Positions 1-8,479 of a DNA stretch of 45,874 bases are shown here, piece after piece. This DNA is from Candidatus Zipacnadia bacterium (GTDB lineage: Bacteria; Armatimonadota; Zipacnadia; Zipacnadales; UBA5352). Positions within the stretch are counted from its first letter, which is position 1, and the number at the start of each line of letters is the position of its first letter. A program made the position numbers and the translations under genes. The stretch lies in contig JALGVE010000019.1 in the NCBI GenBank assembly GCA_029820045.1, positions 1 through 45,874 of the forward strand. Reading direction: 5' to 3'. The notes beneath the pieces were generated by a model, which was not told where the DNA came from, searched no databases, and worked only from the letters and a program-made list of their open reading frames with translations.

Positions 1-837
1 GTCATCGAGGTGGGGGAGAGGGTCGTCAACCTCAAGGAAGGCGACCATGTGCTGCGGGCCTGCGCGGTCTATCCTGGCGAGAGGTTAGGCGAGTTCTCCT
101 CCGGCTGGGGCGGCTTCGCTGAGCTGGGCCTGGTGACGGACCGCGAGGCGCAGATCGCCGACGGGATAGAGCCAACCGCCTACGCCCGCTTCCAGCAGGT
201 CGTGCCCGCCGAGATGAGCCCGGCCGACGCCACCATGCTCATCACCCTCAAGGAAACCCTGAGCTGGCTGCAGGACCTCGAGGTCAAGCCCGGAGATGAC
301 GTCCTGGTCATCGGCGACGGCTCGGTGGGCCTGAGCTTCGCGCACTGGGCGAAGGTGCTCGGCGCGGGGAGCGTCGCGGTCGCCGGCCACCATGAGGACC
401 GGCTGGAGCGGGCCCTCCGCATCGGCGCGGACCTGGCGATCAATACCGGGGAGCAGGACCTCGCGGCAGCTTTGCTGTTGGCCGGCGGGCCGCCGAAGTT
501 CCACGTGGTCATTGATTGCGTGGGCGGGAGCGAGAGCCTGCATCAGGCGATGAGCTTAGTGGCGCCGGGCGGGACGGTCAGCCCCTACGGGACGCAGCCG
601 CGCGAGAAGTATCCGGTGGACTTCGGGGTGGGGGGCGGTAGCTACAGGATACAGTTCGCGTACGGGGGAGAGGGGCGCGCGCACGAGCAGATGCTGGACG
701 CGGTGAGGCTCGGGCTGGTGAAGCCGTCCGACTACTACTCCCATGAGATGCCCTTCGAGGAGATTGTCGAGGCCGTTGAGATGCTAAGGTCGCGAGAGGC
801 GCTGAAGGTGGTGCTGACGACGGGGAATGGGGAATAG
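1..837 (+). CDS. Zinc-type alcohol dehydrogenase (MDR family), 5' truncated
   Basis: The reading frame is open from the first base, so the N-terminal part lies outside the window; about 278 C-terminal residues remain. A Rossmann fold is visible: GDDVLVIGDGSVGLSFAHWA carries the GxGxxG-like turn (GDGSVG), followed by the second strand with an acidic end (HHEDRLERALRIGAD). The stretch HVVIDCVGG is the family's usual VxDxVGG segment. The protein is therefore a medium-chain dehydrogenase/reductase, NAD(P)-dependent, acting in the cytosol on a polyol, alcohol or similar substrate that cannot be named because the catalytic zinc ligands are in the missing half. It ends with TAG at 835-837, followed by a hairpin. 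The next genes are on the other strand, so it probably closes a transcription unit. Confidence 0.85.
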   Translation, partial: VIEVGERVVNLKEGDHVLRACAVYPGERLGEFSSGWGGFAELGLVTDREAQIADGIEPTAYARFQQVVPAEMSPADATMLITLKETLSWLQDLEVKPGDDVLVIGDGSVGLSFAHWAKVLGAGSVAVAGHHEDRLERALRIGADLAINTGEQDLAAALLLAGGPPKFHVVIDCVGGSESLHQAMSLVAPGGTVSPYGTQPREKYPVDFGVGGGSYRIQFAYGGEGRAHEQMLDAVRLGLVKPSDYYSHEMPFEEIVEAVEMLRSREALKVVLTTGNGE

Positions 838-901
838 GGAATGGGCAATGGGGAACGGGGAACGGCATCTGCAGGGCGATGACCTTGAGAGTTGGTCAGT
901 A

Positions 902-923
902 GGACAGGTGCCCTCACCTGTCC
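902..923. terminator. Hairpin downstream of the dehydrogenase gene
   Basis: Perfect 9-bp arms GGACAGGTG/CACCTGTCC enclose a 4-nt loop, 65 nt past the dehydrogenase stop codon. The right half (GCCCTCACCTGTCCG) recurs at 943-957. There is no U-tract, so intrinsic termination is possible but unproven. Confidence 0.4.
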
Positions 924-1053
924 GAAATGCCGCTAGAGAGGCGCCCTCACCTGTCCGCCGTGCGACCCTTACGCGCGGGGAGCTTGGGGCAACATGGGGC
1001 CAGTCCCCCCACGGCCATCTGTGCCCGCGACAAGCGGGGGGGAGCTTAAGGCA

Positions 1054-1077
1054 GCGGGGCGCGAGGGCGCGCCCCGC
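1054..1077. terminator. Strong GC hairpin between convergent genes
   Basis: Ten-bp perfect arms (GCGGGGCGCG and its complement) flank an AGGG loop. The hairpin sits between the plus-strand dehydrogenase and the 3' end of the minus-strand winged-helix gene, where a bidirectional stop would be useful. There is no T-run on either side, so it may only be an mRNA-stabilising hairpin. Confidence 0.4.
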
Positions 1078-1093
1078 CACAAGTATACCTGCG

Positions 1094-1468
1094 TCACTCC
1101 AACTCGATGACCTTCATCCAAGGCGGAGGGGCCAGGGGAGCGAGGCGCAATCCCTGCGGCGTCTCCTCCACCAGCAAAGGTGGGCCGTCAGCCAGATGGT
1201 ACTTGCCGGCACGCCTCTCGATGTCATGCCCTCGCCCACGCAGAATGGAGAGCTCGCGCTGCACGTGCCGAGGAGCGATGCGCAGTTCGCGCGCGAGTTC
1301 CTCTAGACTGCGGGGCCGCCTCTTGAGCAGGCCCCAGATCCAGACGGGGATGCTCTTTTCCGGATCACCCAGGCTTCTGGGCCCGAACGGGCCCGTCTCG
1401 GGCCGCCAGCGGGGATCATCATCCTCCGGCTCCTCCTCGAACTCCAGTCGAATGTATGTGACACCCAT
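1094..1468 (-). CDS. Small winged-helix-like protein A (tandem paralogue)
   Basis: 124 aa. The start is well supported: AGGAGGGAGG lies 7 nt before the ATG. The N-terminal 40 residues are acidic and proline-rich. Residues of about 40-95 look like a helix-turn-helix with a wing (IPVWIWGLLKRRPRSLEELA, then ELRIAPRHVQRELSILRGRG and the wing-like HDIERRAGKYHLAD), resembling the HTH_11/BirA-type fold. The tail has a VEET...GLRLAP motif shared with the next gene. A DNA-binding or regulatory role is inferred from this fold only; no named family is recognised. It lies 74 nt downstream of its paralogue on the same strand and is probably co-transcribed with it. Confidence 0.7.
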   Translation of the reverse strand: MGVTYIRLEFEEEPEDDDPRWRPETGPFGPRSLGDPEKSIPVWIWGLLKRRPRSLEELARELRIAPRHVQRELSILRGRGHDIERRAGKYHLADGPPLLVEETPQGLRLAPLAPPPWMKVIELE

Positions 1469-1542
1469 CTCCAGTCCTCCCTCCTGTGTGACTCATGCGA
1501 GCCTGGCTGCCATCTCCCGTCCTTGCCGCTCGTTTGCCCTCT

Positions 1543-1914
1543 TCAGGAAGCATCGGCGAGTTCCCTGATCCCCCGCCTGATTGGCGCGAGTCTGAGGCCC
1601 GAGCAGGTCTCCTCTACCTGCAGCGGAGAATCGTCAATCAAGTGGTACTGTCCGCCGCGCCTCTCAATATTCTGACCGTGCCGCCGCAGAGTCAAGATCG
1701 CCTGATGGATCTCGTGCCGCGTGGTGCGCAGTTCCATGGCCAGTTCCTCTGGGCTGCGCGCATCGGCTTTCAGCAGCTCCCAGATCAAGATGCGCATACT
1801 CTTGGGCGGCTCGGTCGGCTCCTGGCCCGGGTACCGTCCTACCTTTGGTCGCCACGGCGCCCACTCGTCATCTCGCTTCTTCTTTGATGGCATCTCGATG
1901 TACGTGATTGCCAT
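1543..1914 (-). CDS. Small winged-helix-like protein B (tandem paralogue)
   Basis: 123 aa. Two in-frame ATGs follow GGAGGGAGG; the second (1914) is placed 9 nt after it and begins MAITYIE, matching MGVTYIR of protein A, so it is preferred. It shares with A the TYI start, a WRPxxG motif, a PxKS..xxIWxLLK helix, a RSxEELAxELR helix, the wing IERRxGxYHL and the tail VEETxxGLRLAP. The two N-terminal linkers differ completely (basic here, acidic in A), so the DNA-binding core is conserved while the tail diverged. It lies 154 nt downstream of the heparinase gene on the same strand, so it could belong to that transcript or have its own promoter. Function unknown; a sequence-specific regulator is likely. 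Confidence 0.7.
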   Translation of the reverse strand: MAITYIEMPSKKKRDDEWAPWRPKVGRYPGQEPTEPPKSMRILIWELLKADARSPEELAMELRTTRHEIHQAILTLRRHGQNIERRGGQYHLIDDSPLQVEETCSGLRLAPIRRGIRELADAS

Positions 1915-2068
1915 CGAATGCATCCTCCCTCCAGGCGTATCTGGTAAGTTGCCTACTACCATCACGCCTGTTAGACAGAGGAAGCGACTAAAAAGTTCCA
2001 CATTCTGCCCGGGGGCCGCGTATAGTAGTAAGATACTTCCGCCCGCGCAGGGCAACAATAGCTCTCGC

Positions 2069-4699
2069 CTACGGCTTCGCCTCAACCGGGCGGCCCGCCA
2101 AAGTCAACCCCTCGCCCTCTACCAGCGCGCAGGCAAGGGGCTGGCCGTTTGCGTCCACCCGTAACATCCCCGCGCGACACGTGGCAGACAGACTCACCTC
2201 GGGGACCTCAAATTGCCGCTGCTCATCCGCCATCAGCAGGTAATCCGTATGATCCTCGAAGGCCACCTCTATCGCTGCGGCCGAGGCAGAGGGAGCGGCC
2301 AGCGCCAGCTCGCGCGCCTGCACGGGCAAAGGTTCGTCCCGGAACGGAAGCAGCAGTGTCACGTAAGAGGCCGGCAGCGGGCCCTGCCGCCGAATCCGCA
2401 GCACCGGCCGCCGTTCGCGCTTCGTATAGGCGTAGGAGACCCAGCCCTCAATCTTCTCCATCTGCGCACCCTCAAGCCGCAGCGGCAGCATCATCAGGCC
2501 AGGGCCGGCCTTGGTGATAGCGGTGGCCGTATTGTCGTCAATGGTCAGCTCGCCGGGCGCGCACTGGAAGTGCTGGTCCACGGTGTGCTCGCCCTCGCCG
2601 GAGACCGTGTCGAGCAGCGCCCAATAGGAGGGCCCGGTCTTCAGACCGGCCCGCTTGACGAAGAGCACGCGCCGCCGGGAGGTGATCTCTGGGTAGCCCT
2701 GGTGCCAGCCATCGGCGTAATCGAGGAGTTCCTCCGAGTGCCAGCACTCCAGGTGGCCGGGGGAGCGATCCTGGTTGGCCTCGTCAACGCTGAGCGTGGA
2801 GTGCGAGCTGGTGCGCGCGTGCTCAGCGCGGCCCTCGCCGTAGTAGAGGTAGCTGCCGGAGTCAGGCAGAAGCGTAGCGCCGTAGGCGTAGACGATCACC
2901 TGCAGGTTATCGGGCTGCTGGTGGCCGCCACCCCAGGGCGCGGTGTCAAACAGCAGCCAGCGGGCGTCCCTATCAAGCCAGGCTGACCGCATGATGTGAT
3001 AGCTCGCGTAGGGGAAGCTGTGACTGACCTCGGCCGGCGGGACGCCCTCGGCGCCCTCGGACAGCAGCCAGCGCATGTCCTCGCGGCCGAAGAAGTCGCG
3101 GCCGGTCCTGAGATAGCCGCCCACGCTGCCCGGCCAGGCGTCACCTAACATCGGGACGGTGCCGTCCGGCTTGCTCAGATACATCAGATACTCGTGCATC
3201 TTCTCCACGCGCTGCATGTAAGTCTCGGGCACCTCCAGGCCCGCCTCCTTCACCATCTGCGCGATGGACAGGAAGCTGCGGGCCACGCCGCCGTGGTAGC
3301 TGGGCGTCAGCTCCACCTGGGCGCCGTCGGGGTAGACCTGCGCGTCAATCTCGCCCAGTATCCGCGTCCAGGCCGTGTCTTTCCAGCTCTGCGCGTTCTT
3401 GAACTCGGGGAGGAACAGGCCGGCCGTCAGCAGGCCGCGGCTCTCGGCGAGCCCCCAGTTGCTGCCTGAGTGAAAGCGGCCCTGGGGCATAAGATACTCC
3501 GCGTGCTCGGCGAGGGAGTTAAGCATCGCCACCTGGTCCTGGGGCGTGAACTGCGGGGCGTCAATGAAGGAGACGTACACCGTCAGCCAGGTGCCGATGC
3601 GGCCGCCGGTCTCGAGCGTGCGCCAGGACCAGGACGTCCCCGGCGGGTTATCGGCGATCCAGTCGCCCAGCAGGGCGACCCACTTCTCGGCATATTTCGC
3701 CTCGCCGGTCGCCAGGTAGGCCGCGGCAAGCGCCCGCCAGGCGGAGTGACGGTTGAACTGCCACGGCCACTCCCGGTCGCCGACGGGGTTAAAGGACCAG
3801 TCAATCGGCTCGGGGACGTGAATGAAGCCGTAACTGCCCTGCCCGACGAAGTTGTTCTCGAGCGCCATGTCGGCCTCTTCCAACTGGCGAGCGGAGACCG
3901 TGTGCTCTTCCCCGCGCGCCGGCGCGTAAGGATAGCGAGGCTCCTGGCGTTCCTGGTAGTACTTCACTACCTCCGCGCAGGCGCGTTCCTCATCTTGCGC
4001 CTGCCACGCCGCCTTCGCCTCCTCCAGGCCTGGGTAGTCCAGATTCAGGCGATCGAAGAAGAGCTTAACCAAGGGTACCCACTCCTCGATGGTAATACGC
4101 AGGTCCCGCAGCTTGCACCATTCCTCAGTAGTGTGCAGCCCGCCCCAGGCAACGCCGACATACATCTCCCGGCCGCGGAAACGCAACAATTGATGGGCAA
4201 AGGCGGTGCGCGCCTGCTCAGACACCCCGACAGGCTCCGGCACATCGTCCCCGAGATAAGAGTGCGCGCTGAACACCACGGCAACCTGCTCGCGGTCGCC
4301 CTTCTCAAACACACACTCCGTCTCCGGGCCGGCGCCGAGCGCCTCGAACTGCTCCGGCGTCATCGCCACCAGGTCCACCATGCCGCAGCGGTTGTCGTTG
4401 GCACAGAAGGTCGCGTAGGAGAAGCCGAGCGTCAGCGAGTCCTTCTCCGGCACGGTGACTTTCTTCAGGATGAAGATGTGCCCGCGGGCATTCTCAGCCT
4501 CCGGGTCCTCGTCAATATCCACGTCCAGGCCCGCTTCCGCAGGATCACCGGAGAGGCTCACCTCCCAGGTAGGGTAGTGGCCGGCCTTATCGGCGTCGGA
4601 GGTGCGCGCCCGGCGGACCTGCCAGGGCCCCAGAGCCTCCTGCGCGACCATCGGCATGCACACCCCGAGCAAGAATAAGCAAGCAGTTACAGCGCGCAT
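2069..4699 (-). CDS. Secreted heparinase II/III-family polysaccharide lyase
   Basis: 876 aa. The start at 4699 gives a signal peptide (MRAVTACLFLLGVCMPMVAQ) with GAGGGTG upstream; a longer open frame to 4885 lacks a signal and is rejected. An N-terminal beta-rich region of about 230 residues is followed by an all-helical alpha/alpha-toroid. That carries SNWGLAESRG near residue 411 and VELTPSYHGGV near residue 465, the Asn and Tyr-His region typical of heparinase II/III and related alginate lyases. A C-terminal beta-sandwich has WGGGHQQPDNLQVIVYAYG near residue 590 and SSHSTLSVDE, both hallmarks of Hepar_II_III. It should eliminate uronic-acid polysaccharides outside the cytoplasmic membrane; the exact substrate is not deducible. 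It is divergent from a sugar isomerase gene, which fits a catabolic pair. Confidence 0.88.
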   Translation of the reverse strand: MRAVTACLFLLGVCMPMVAQEALGPWQVRRARTSDADKAGHYPTWEVSLSGDPAEAGLDVDIDEDPEAENARGHIFILKKVTVPEKDSLTLGFSYATFCANDNRCGMVDLVAMTPEQFEALGAGPETECVFEKGDREQVAVVFSAHSYLGDDVPEPVGVSEQARTAFAHQLLRFRGREMYVGVAWGGLHTTEEWCKLRDLRITIEEWVPLVKLFFDRLNLDYPGLEEAKAAWQAQDEERACAEVVKYYQERQEPRYPYAPARGEEHTVSARQLEEADMALENNFVGQGSYGFIHVPEPIDWSFNPVGDREWPWQFNRHSAWRALAAAYLATGEAKYAEKWVALLGDWIADNPPGTSWSWRTLETGGRIGTWLTVYVSFIDAPQFTPQDQVAMLNSLAEHAEYLMPQGRFHSGSNWGLAESRGLLTAGLFLPEFKNAQSWKDTAWTRILGEIDAQVYPDGAQVELTPSYHGGVARSFLSIAQMVKEAGLEVPETYMQRVEKMHEYLMYLSKPDGTVPMLGDAWPGSVGGYLRTGRDFFGREDMRWLLSEGAEGVPPAEVSHSFPYASYHIMRSAWLDRDARWLLFDTAPWGGGHQQPDNLQVIVYAYGATLLPDSGSYLYYGEGRAEHARTSSHSTLSVDEANQDRSPGHLECWHSEELLDYADGWHQGYPEITSRRRVLFVKRAGLKTGPSYWALLDTVSGEGEHTVDQHFQCAPGELTIDDNTATAITKAGPGLMMLPLRLEGAQMEKIEGWVSYAYTKRERRPVLRIRRQGPLPASYVTLLLPFRDEPLPVQARELALAAPSASAAAIEVAFEDHTDYLLMADEQRQFEVPEVSLSATCRAGMLRVDANGQPLACALVEGEGLTLAGRPVEAKP

Positions 4700-4867
4700 A
4701 CAATCACCCTCGATGGCTGCGGATGTCGCTGTCTGTAGACTTCCGCACGGAACGCCGGAGTCCTGGTCTTGCAGGGTCTTGGAGACATCGCCAAGAAGGT
4801 CGCCCGCGGGCAGCGGCGAAGGCTTGAGTGACAGGAGATGAGGCCGCGACTGCCGGAGGCTGGATGA
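4700..4867. promoter_or_regulatory. Divergent intergenic region, lyase/isomerase
   Basis: A 168-nt spacer separates the outward-facing lyase and isomerase genes and must hold both promoters. I see no convincing -35/-10 pair on either strand. The isomerase SD (CCGGAGG at about 4854-4860) is clear. Confidence 0.45.
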
Positions 4868-5674
4868 ATGAAGCTGGCATATCACACCACAGTCATCGGT
4901 GAGCCTCAGCCACTGGCGGAGCTGGTCCCCGTAATGGCCGAGGCCGGGCTGCCAGCCATCGAGGCGGCCTCTGCAACGGTCCGGTGGTTCAAGCCCGATA
5001 TCGAGGAGCAGCTCGACAGGGCGCGCGACGCCCTCGCGCTCACCGGGCTGGAGCTCTACTCAGTGCACGCGACTTTCGACGAGGAGTTGGACTGGAGCAA
5101 CCCCGACGAAGAGAACTGCGAGTTGGCGCAGGGGATGATGGGCTCGGTAATCGAGTGGAGCGCGGAGTTGGGGGCGCGCATTGTCGTGCTGCACCCGGGC
5201 AGGATCGCCGAGGGGGAGACGGACGCTGGCTATGTTGAGCGGCTGGGCAACAACATCGCGCCTCTGGTGATCACCGCCGAGACTGAAAAGATAACGCTGG
5301 CCCTGGAGAACATGCCCTACGAGCGCGAGCACACCGAGGTGATGGCCCAGGTCGCGCGCCTGCTCGCCAGCGAGCGGCTGGTGGTCTGCCTGGACACGGG
5401 GCACGCGCATATCAACGAGGGCCTGCGCAGGGCCCTGGAGGTCGGCGGAGAGCAGATAGGCCACATCCACTTGCACGACAACGACGGGAAGAGCGACCAA
5501 CACCTCCTGCCGGGGGAGGGGAACATCAACTGGCGGGATTTCATGCCCTTCATAGGCCCTGAGAGCGAGTTTCAGGGGGCGGTCGTACTGGAGGCGCACC
5601 GGCCGGAGAGCGTCAGCCTGGCGGAGCTGCATGAGAAGATGTGTGACTTCGTGGAAGGGAGAGGAATGGGCTGA
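4868..5674 (+). CDS. Sugar phosphate isomerase/epimerase (xylose isomerase-like TIM barrel)
   Basis: 268 aa, the usual size of the AP_endonuc_2 TIM-barrel family. The start at 4868 has GGAGG 8 nt upstream; an ATG at 4864 is out of frame. Metal-binding residues of the family are visible in order: Glu in LALENMPYE, Asp and His in VVCLDTGHAHI, His in HIHLHDNDGKSDQHLLPGEG, and Glu in VVLEAHRPE. The LHDN...LPGEGxINW signature is strong. It is a cytosolic divalent-metal enzyme that isomerises or epimerises a sugar or sugar acid; the family is too broad to name a substrate. Its position opposite a heparinase-type lyase suggests it handles a released uronate-derived sugar, which is inference. Confidence 0.88.
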   Translation: MKLAYHTTVIGEPQPLAELVPVMAEAGLPAIEAASATVRWFKPDIEEQLDRARDALALTGLELYSVHATFDEELDWSNPDEENCELAQGMMGSVIEWSAELGARIVVLHPGRIAEGETDAGYVERLGNNIAPLVITAETEKITLALENMPYEREHTEVMAQVARLLASERLVVCLDTGHAHINEGLRRALEVGGEQIGHIHLHDNDGKSDQHLLPGEGNINWRDFMPFIGPESEFQGAVVLEAHRPESVSLAELHEKMCDFVEGRGMG

Positions 5675-5685
5675 CCTCATTCGCA

Positions 5686-5704
5686 CTCGGGCCTTCCAGC
5701 CCGA
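5686..5704. repeat. Half copy of hairpin family A
   Basis: TCGGGCcttccaGCCCGA forms a 6-bp stem in the short gap between the isomerase and the next gene. It matches one stem of family A and is probably a degenerate single unit. Confidence 0.5.
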
Positions 5705-5727
5705 CCATAGACGCTCCAAGGAGAGGA

Positions 5728-6765
5728 ATGAGTAACATGACCAGGCGAATCGTCGCAGCTTTGGCCATACTGCTCATCACCGCCGCGAGCGTACACGCGC
5801 AGGACCTCGACGGCAAGGTGCTGCTGCGCTACAAGTGGAATGCCGGGGAGGAGGTGACGCTCAAGGTCGCCAATGTCTCTGAGGGCGACATGCTGACGAC
5901 TGACATGACCAAGGAGCCGCCCGAGGAGACGGACATGTACATCAAGACCGTCAATTCAATGCCCTTGTATCAGACCATCGAGGCCGTGGACGAGGAGGGC
6001 AACGGCACGATCGCGTACCAGATGGGCATAATGGAGATGGACATCACCGCCGGCGACAAGCCCCCACAGCACATAATCATGGACCCGGTCGCAAAGACCA
6101 TGACCGTGAACGGCGAGCCGACACCGATGCCCAAGACCGGACTGGGCTACTTCGGAGGCTCATTTCGGATGGTCATGACCCCGCTGGGCGAGGTGCTGAG
6201 CTTCGAGGCGCCGGAGGCGGAAGGCAACCCGTCGGACATAATGGGGCTGTCGCCGAGGCAGTTCGCCCAGATGGCGCGGGCCTCGCAGATGCAGTTCCCC
6301 GCCGAGCCCATCCGAGAGGGCTACAGTTGGGCGCAGACGGTGGACCTGAGCGCGCCGCAAGCCGCTCAGGAGGGCGGGGATGCCGAGGCCGAGGCGGCAG
6401 AGGCCGCGCCCATGACCATGACGATGGTCTACACCCTGGTGGGCTTCGAGACCGTGGGCGAGGTCGAGTGCGCGAAGATAGAGATCGTGGGCGCGATGGA
6501 CATGACCATGACCGTCTCGCCGCCGATGGAGAACGCGGACCTCACGGTCCAGATGGGGCCGGCGCACTTCAGCATGAGCGGTTTCACCTACTTCGACCCG
6601 GAAGCCGGCTGCGTTGTCAAGACGGAACTCAACCAGATCATGGACCTGCAGCAGGAAACCCGCGGGCAAGTGAAGGCCGGCGGGCAGACCCATGACATCA
6701 ACATGATCACGACCACCGAGGGCTTCAGGCAACATACCCTCGTTACGCGGGAGCGTGAGGAATAG
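5728..6765 (+). CDS. Secreted protein of unknown function
   Basis: 345 aa. AAGGAGAGGA immediately precedes the ATG. Residues 1-25 form a Sec signal peptide ending VHAQ. The mature part is rich in Met, Glu and Thr, and many beta-strands are predicted by alternation (MTMTMVYTLVGFETVGEVEC, then KIEIVGAMDMTMTV). A low-complexity Ala/Glu linker (near residues 213-228, EGGDAEAEAAEAAP) splits it into two halves. Two Cys lie at about residues 249 and 292. The layout resembles secreted proteins of the LolA/LppX or DUF6263 type that carry a hydrophobic ligand, but I do not recognise a definite family. It is separated by 54 nt from the isomerase and could be on the same transcript. Confidence 0.75.
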   Translation: MSNMTRRIVAALAILLITAASVHAQDLDGKVLLRYKWNAGEEVTLKVANVSEGDMLTTDMTKEPPEETDMYIKTVNSMPLYQTIEAVDEEGNGTIAYQMGIMEMDITAGDKPPQHIIMDPVAKTMTVNGEPTPMPKTGLGYFGGSFRMVMTPLGEVLSFEAPEAEGNPSDIMGLSPRQFAQMARASQMQFPAEPIREGYSWAQTVDLSAPQAAQEGGDAEAEAAEAAPMTMTMVYTLVGFETVGEVECAKIEIVGAMDMTMTVSPPMENADLTVQMGPAHFSMSGFTYFDPEAGCVVKTELNQIMDLQQETRGQVKAGGQTHDINMITTTEGFRQHTLVTREREE

Positions 6766-6782
6766 GGGATGCCGAACGACAG

Positions 6783-6831
6783 CCTCACCCCCGGCCCCTC
6801 TCCCTCGCAACGGCCGCTCGGGAGAGGGGCC
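6783..6831 (+). repeat. Repeat family C copy
   Basis: CCTCACCCCCGGCCCCTCTC ... GGGAGAGGGGCC: CCCCTCTCCC-type arms around a short GC loop, directly after the stop codon of the secreted protein gene. Confidence 0.75.
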
Positions 6832-6924
6832 AACAGCATAAAGGCGCGACGGAGAAGCGGGTAGCTATGCGACGTTGCGCCCCCCTGTCTTCACTGCCTG
6901 GCTTTACCTCGCATAAGATATATT

Positions 6925-6946
6925 ATGTCATGTGAATACATGACAT
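6925..6946. promoter_or_regulatory. Operator-like inverted repeat in an AT-rich island
   Basis: Perfect 8-bp arms ATGTCATG/CATGACAT are separated by TGAATA, next to GATATATTATG. Base composition is sharply more AT-rich than the surroundings. No flanking gene starts here, so the role is unclear. Confidence 0.35.
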
Positions 6947-7040
6947 CGTTGCCCAAGGCACTGTCGTGTGAAGTCACGCTGCCTCGTGAACCGATGCCGC
7001 TCCTGTACCGCAGCGCGCGATTCGCGAGTGCAAACGCGAA

Positions 7041-7118
7041 GTCGGGCTTCCAGCCCGACACCGTTCGACATTGCCGAACGGGAAGAGACTGACGAGTCGG
7101 GCTAGGAAGCCCGACCTA
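7041..7118. repeat. Repeat family A, paired hairpin
   Basis: Stem 1 GTCGGGCTTCCAGCCCGAC at 7041-7059 and stem 2 GTCGGGCTAGGAAGCCCGAC at 7096-7115 are near reverse complements, with a spacer of 36 nt and a CCTAC end. Confidence 0.75.
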
Positions 7119-7143
7119 CGCGGGGGTCAACTCGGCGCCGCTG

Positions 7144-8133
7144 TTAGCGCCTCGCCGCCCGTTCGATCGCCTGCAAGTTGCGGGTTGGAGTCGTCAGCGG
7201 CACTGCACACTCCGGGGCGATGATCTCAATCCCCGCCCGCAAGCACACCGCCACCTCATCGGCTACATCCTCCGGCGTCCCCGCAAGTAAGGTCTGCGGG
7301 TTGTTGATGTTGCCCATCAGCGCAATGCGATCCCCCGCCAGCCAGCGAGCACGAGCAGCGGGCACCTTGGACTCAAAATGAAAGCACGCCAGGCCGGTGC
7401 GGGAGATGTACGGGATGCGGTCAGCGGTGTCACCGCAAATATGTAAGATAACCGGGCACGGAATGTCCCGCGCCAACTCCCGGTGCAGTTGCCAGAGGAA
7501 GTCGCGATAGATCGCCGCCGAGACCAGGTCGCCCGTGGCGTGGTCGGCTAAGGTCATGACGTCGGCGCCGGACTGTATCTGCGCGCGGGCGAAGAACACC
7601 GGCAGCGGCATCAGCGCCCGCAGGATACGATGCACCTCATCCGGGTCGTCGAGCGTCATCACCAGGAACTCCTCAATGCCGAAGAGGTGATAGGCCAGCG
7701 TCCAGGGCCCGAAGACCTTGCCCACCAACGCCACGTCCGGGAAGCGCTCGCGCAGGATGCGCAGGGCATCCAGCACCACCACCATCGCCGGATGCTGGAG
7801 CAGGTCTACCGGCAGGCGGATGTCATCAGCGCTGCGACAGGGGTGAACCGTCGCCTCCGGCATGAGGTCGCGGCGGCCCCAGTCCACTTCGCAGCCGAGC
7901 GCATCCGCCTCGTGCTGCACCGAGAACACGGGCGCGATGGTGTCGTAACCGAGGACCTGATGGCCCGCCGCCGCCAGTCCTGCCATCTTCTCGGCATCCA
8001 GGTGGGCCTCCGGGAACTCGCAGCCAGTCCTCTCCATCAACTCCACCGTGGCAATCGAGACAGCATTGCCAACCGCCGGAAGGTCGGTAGGCTCTCGCCC
8101 TACGGCAGCGAGCATTCTCTCCCTGGGCGTCAC
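7144..8133 (-). CDS. MtaA/CmuA-type zinc methyltransferase (uroporphyrinogen decarboxylase superfamily)
   Basis: About 329 aa from a GTG at 8133 (VTPRERMLAAV), which matches the usual TPRER start of the family and has AAGAAGG upstream. A GTG at 8142 and an ATG at 8190 are alternatives. Zinc ligands typical of the methylcobamide:thiol methyltransferase branch are present: His-x-Cys in ILHICGDT and a distal Cys in IIAPECAVPLTTPTRNL. GKVFGPWTLA and LMGNINNPQTLL are further family motifs. True uroporphyrinogen decarboxylases lack the HxC...C set, so this is a methyltransferase moving a methyl group from a corrinoid or methyl donor to a thiol. No corrinoid protein or MtaB/MtbB homologue is nearby. 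It is transcribed away from a formyltransferase gene. Confidence 0.85.
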   Translation of the reverse strand: MTPRERMLAAVGREPTDLPAVGNAVSIATVELMERTGCEFPEAHLDAEKMAGLAAAGHQVLGYDTIAPVFSVQHEADALGCEVDWGRRDLMPEATVHPCRSADDIRLPVDLLQHPAMVVVLDALRILRERFPDVALVGKVFGPWTLAYHLFGIEEFLVMTLDDPDEVHRILRALMPLPVFFARAQIQSGADVMTLADHATGDLVSAAIYRDFLWQLHRELARDIPCPVILHICGDTADRIPYISRTGLACFHFESKVPAARARWLAGDRIALMGNINNPQTLLAGTPEDVADEVAVCLRAGIEIIAPECAVPLTTPTRNLQAIERAARR

Positions 8134-8378
8134 GGTGGGCACCCCTTCTTGGACATCCGCTGCGTCGAAGGACCGTCGTTCGAGGTGCATATTCCCCGCA
8201 AGCGGCAAGAAGACTTCTTGGAACGACGGGGAATAGGGTACGGCAGAGGCGAGGGACGAGCAACAGCAACGGCCGCCCGGTCTCAGGAGGCACGGGGCTG
8301 CCCCAGGGCAGGACCGCGCACGGCCGTCGGGGCAAGAAGCTGCCCGCTCGCGGCCCGAAGCCGTGAACGACACACGAC

Positions 8379-8406
8379 CGCCGACAAGAATGTCGGCGCC
8401 CCTGTA
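8379..8406. repeat. Repeat family B, single hairpin
   Basis: CGCCGACAAGAATGTCGGCG, with 8-bp stem and CCCCTGTAG flank, is the reverse-complement orientation of the left stem seen at 25 and 27 kb. Confidence 0.7.
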
Positions 8407-8432
8407 GTACACGTTGGCCCTTGTTTGTCGCC

Positions 8433-8479
8433 GAAGTCGGAGGTCCGAGGTCCGAAGTTGGAGGTCCGAGGTCCGAATG
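8433..8479 (+). repeat. GGTCGG-type repeat, doubled, before the formyltransferase
   Basis: Two copies of a (GGAGGTCCGAGGTCCGAA)-like unit lie in tandem. The last GGAGGT is about 19 nt before the ATG at 8485, in sense orientation. Similar units precede several genes of the polysaccharide block. Confidence 0.6.

Larger units (their letters stand above)
6766..7143. other. Convergent intergenic region with repeats C and A and a palindrome
   Basis: 378 nt between two convergent genes with no coding frame I trust. It holds a family C repeat (6783-6831), an AT-rich stretch with a perfect inverted repeat (6925-6946) and a complete paired family A element (7041-7118). Confidence 0.7.

Noticed and set aside
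1915-2068. Promoter for the winged-helix pair
   Set aside because: TATACG and TTGCCC-like words occur on the minus strand, but not at a 16-18 bp spacing; left uncalled.
3470-4678. Long open frame on the plus strand opposite the lyase gene
   Set aside because: No SD, no recognisable domain and antisense to a clear heparinase II/III gene; explained by GC-rich codon use.
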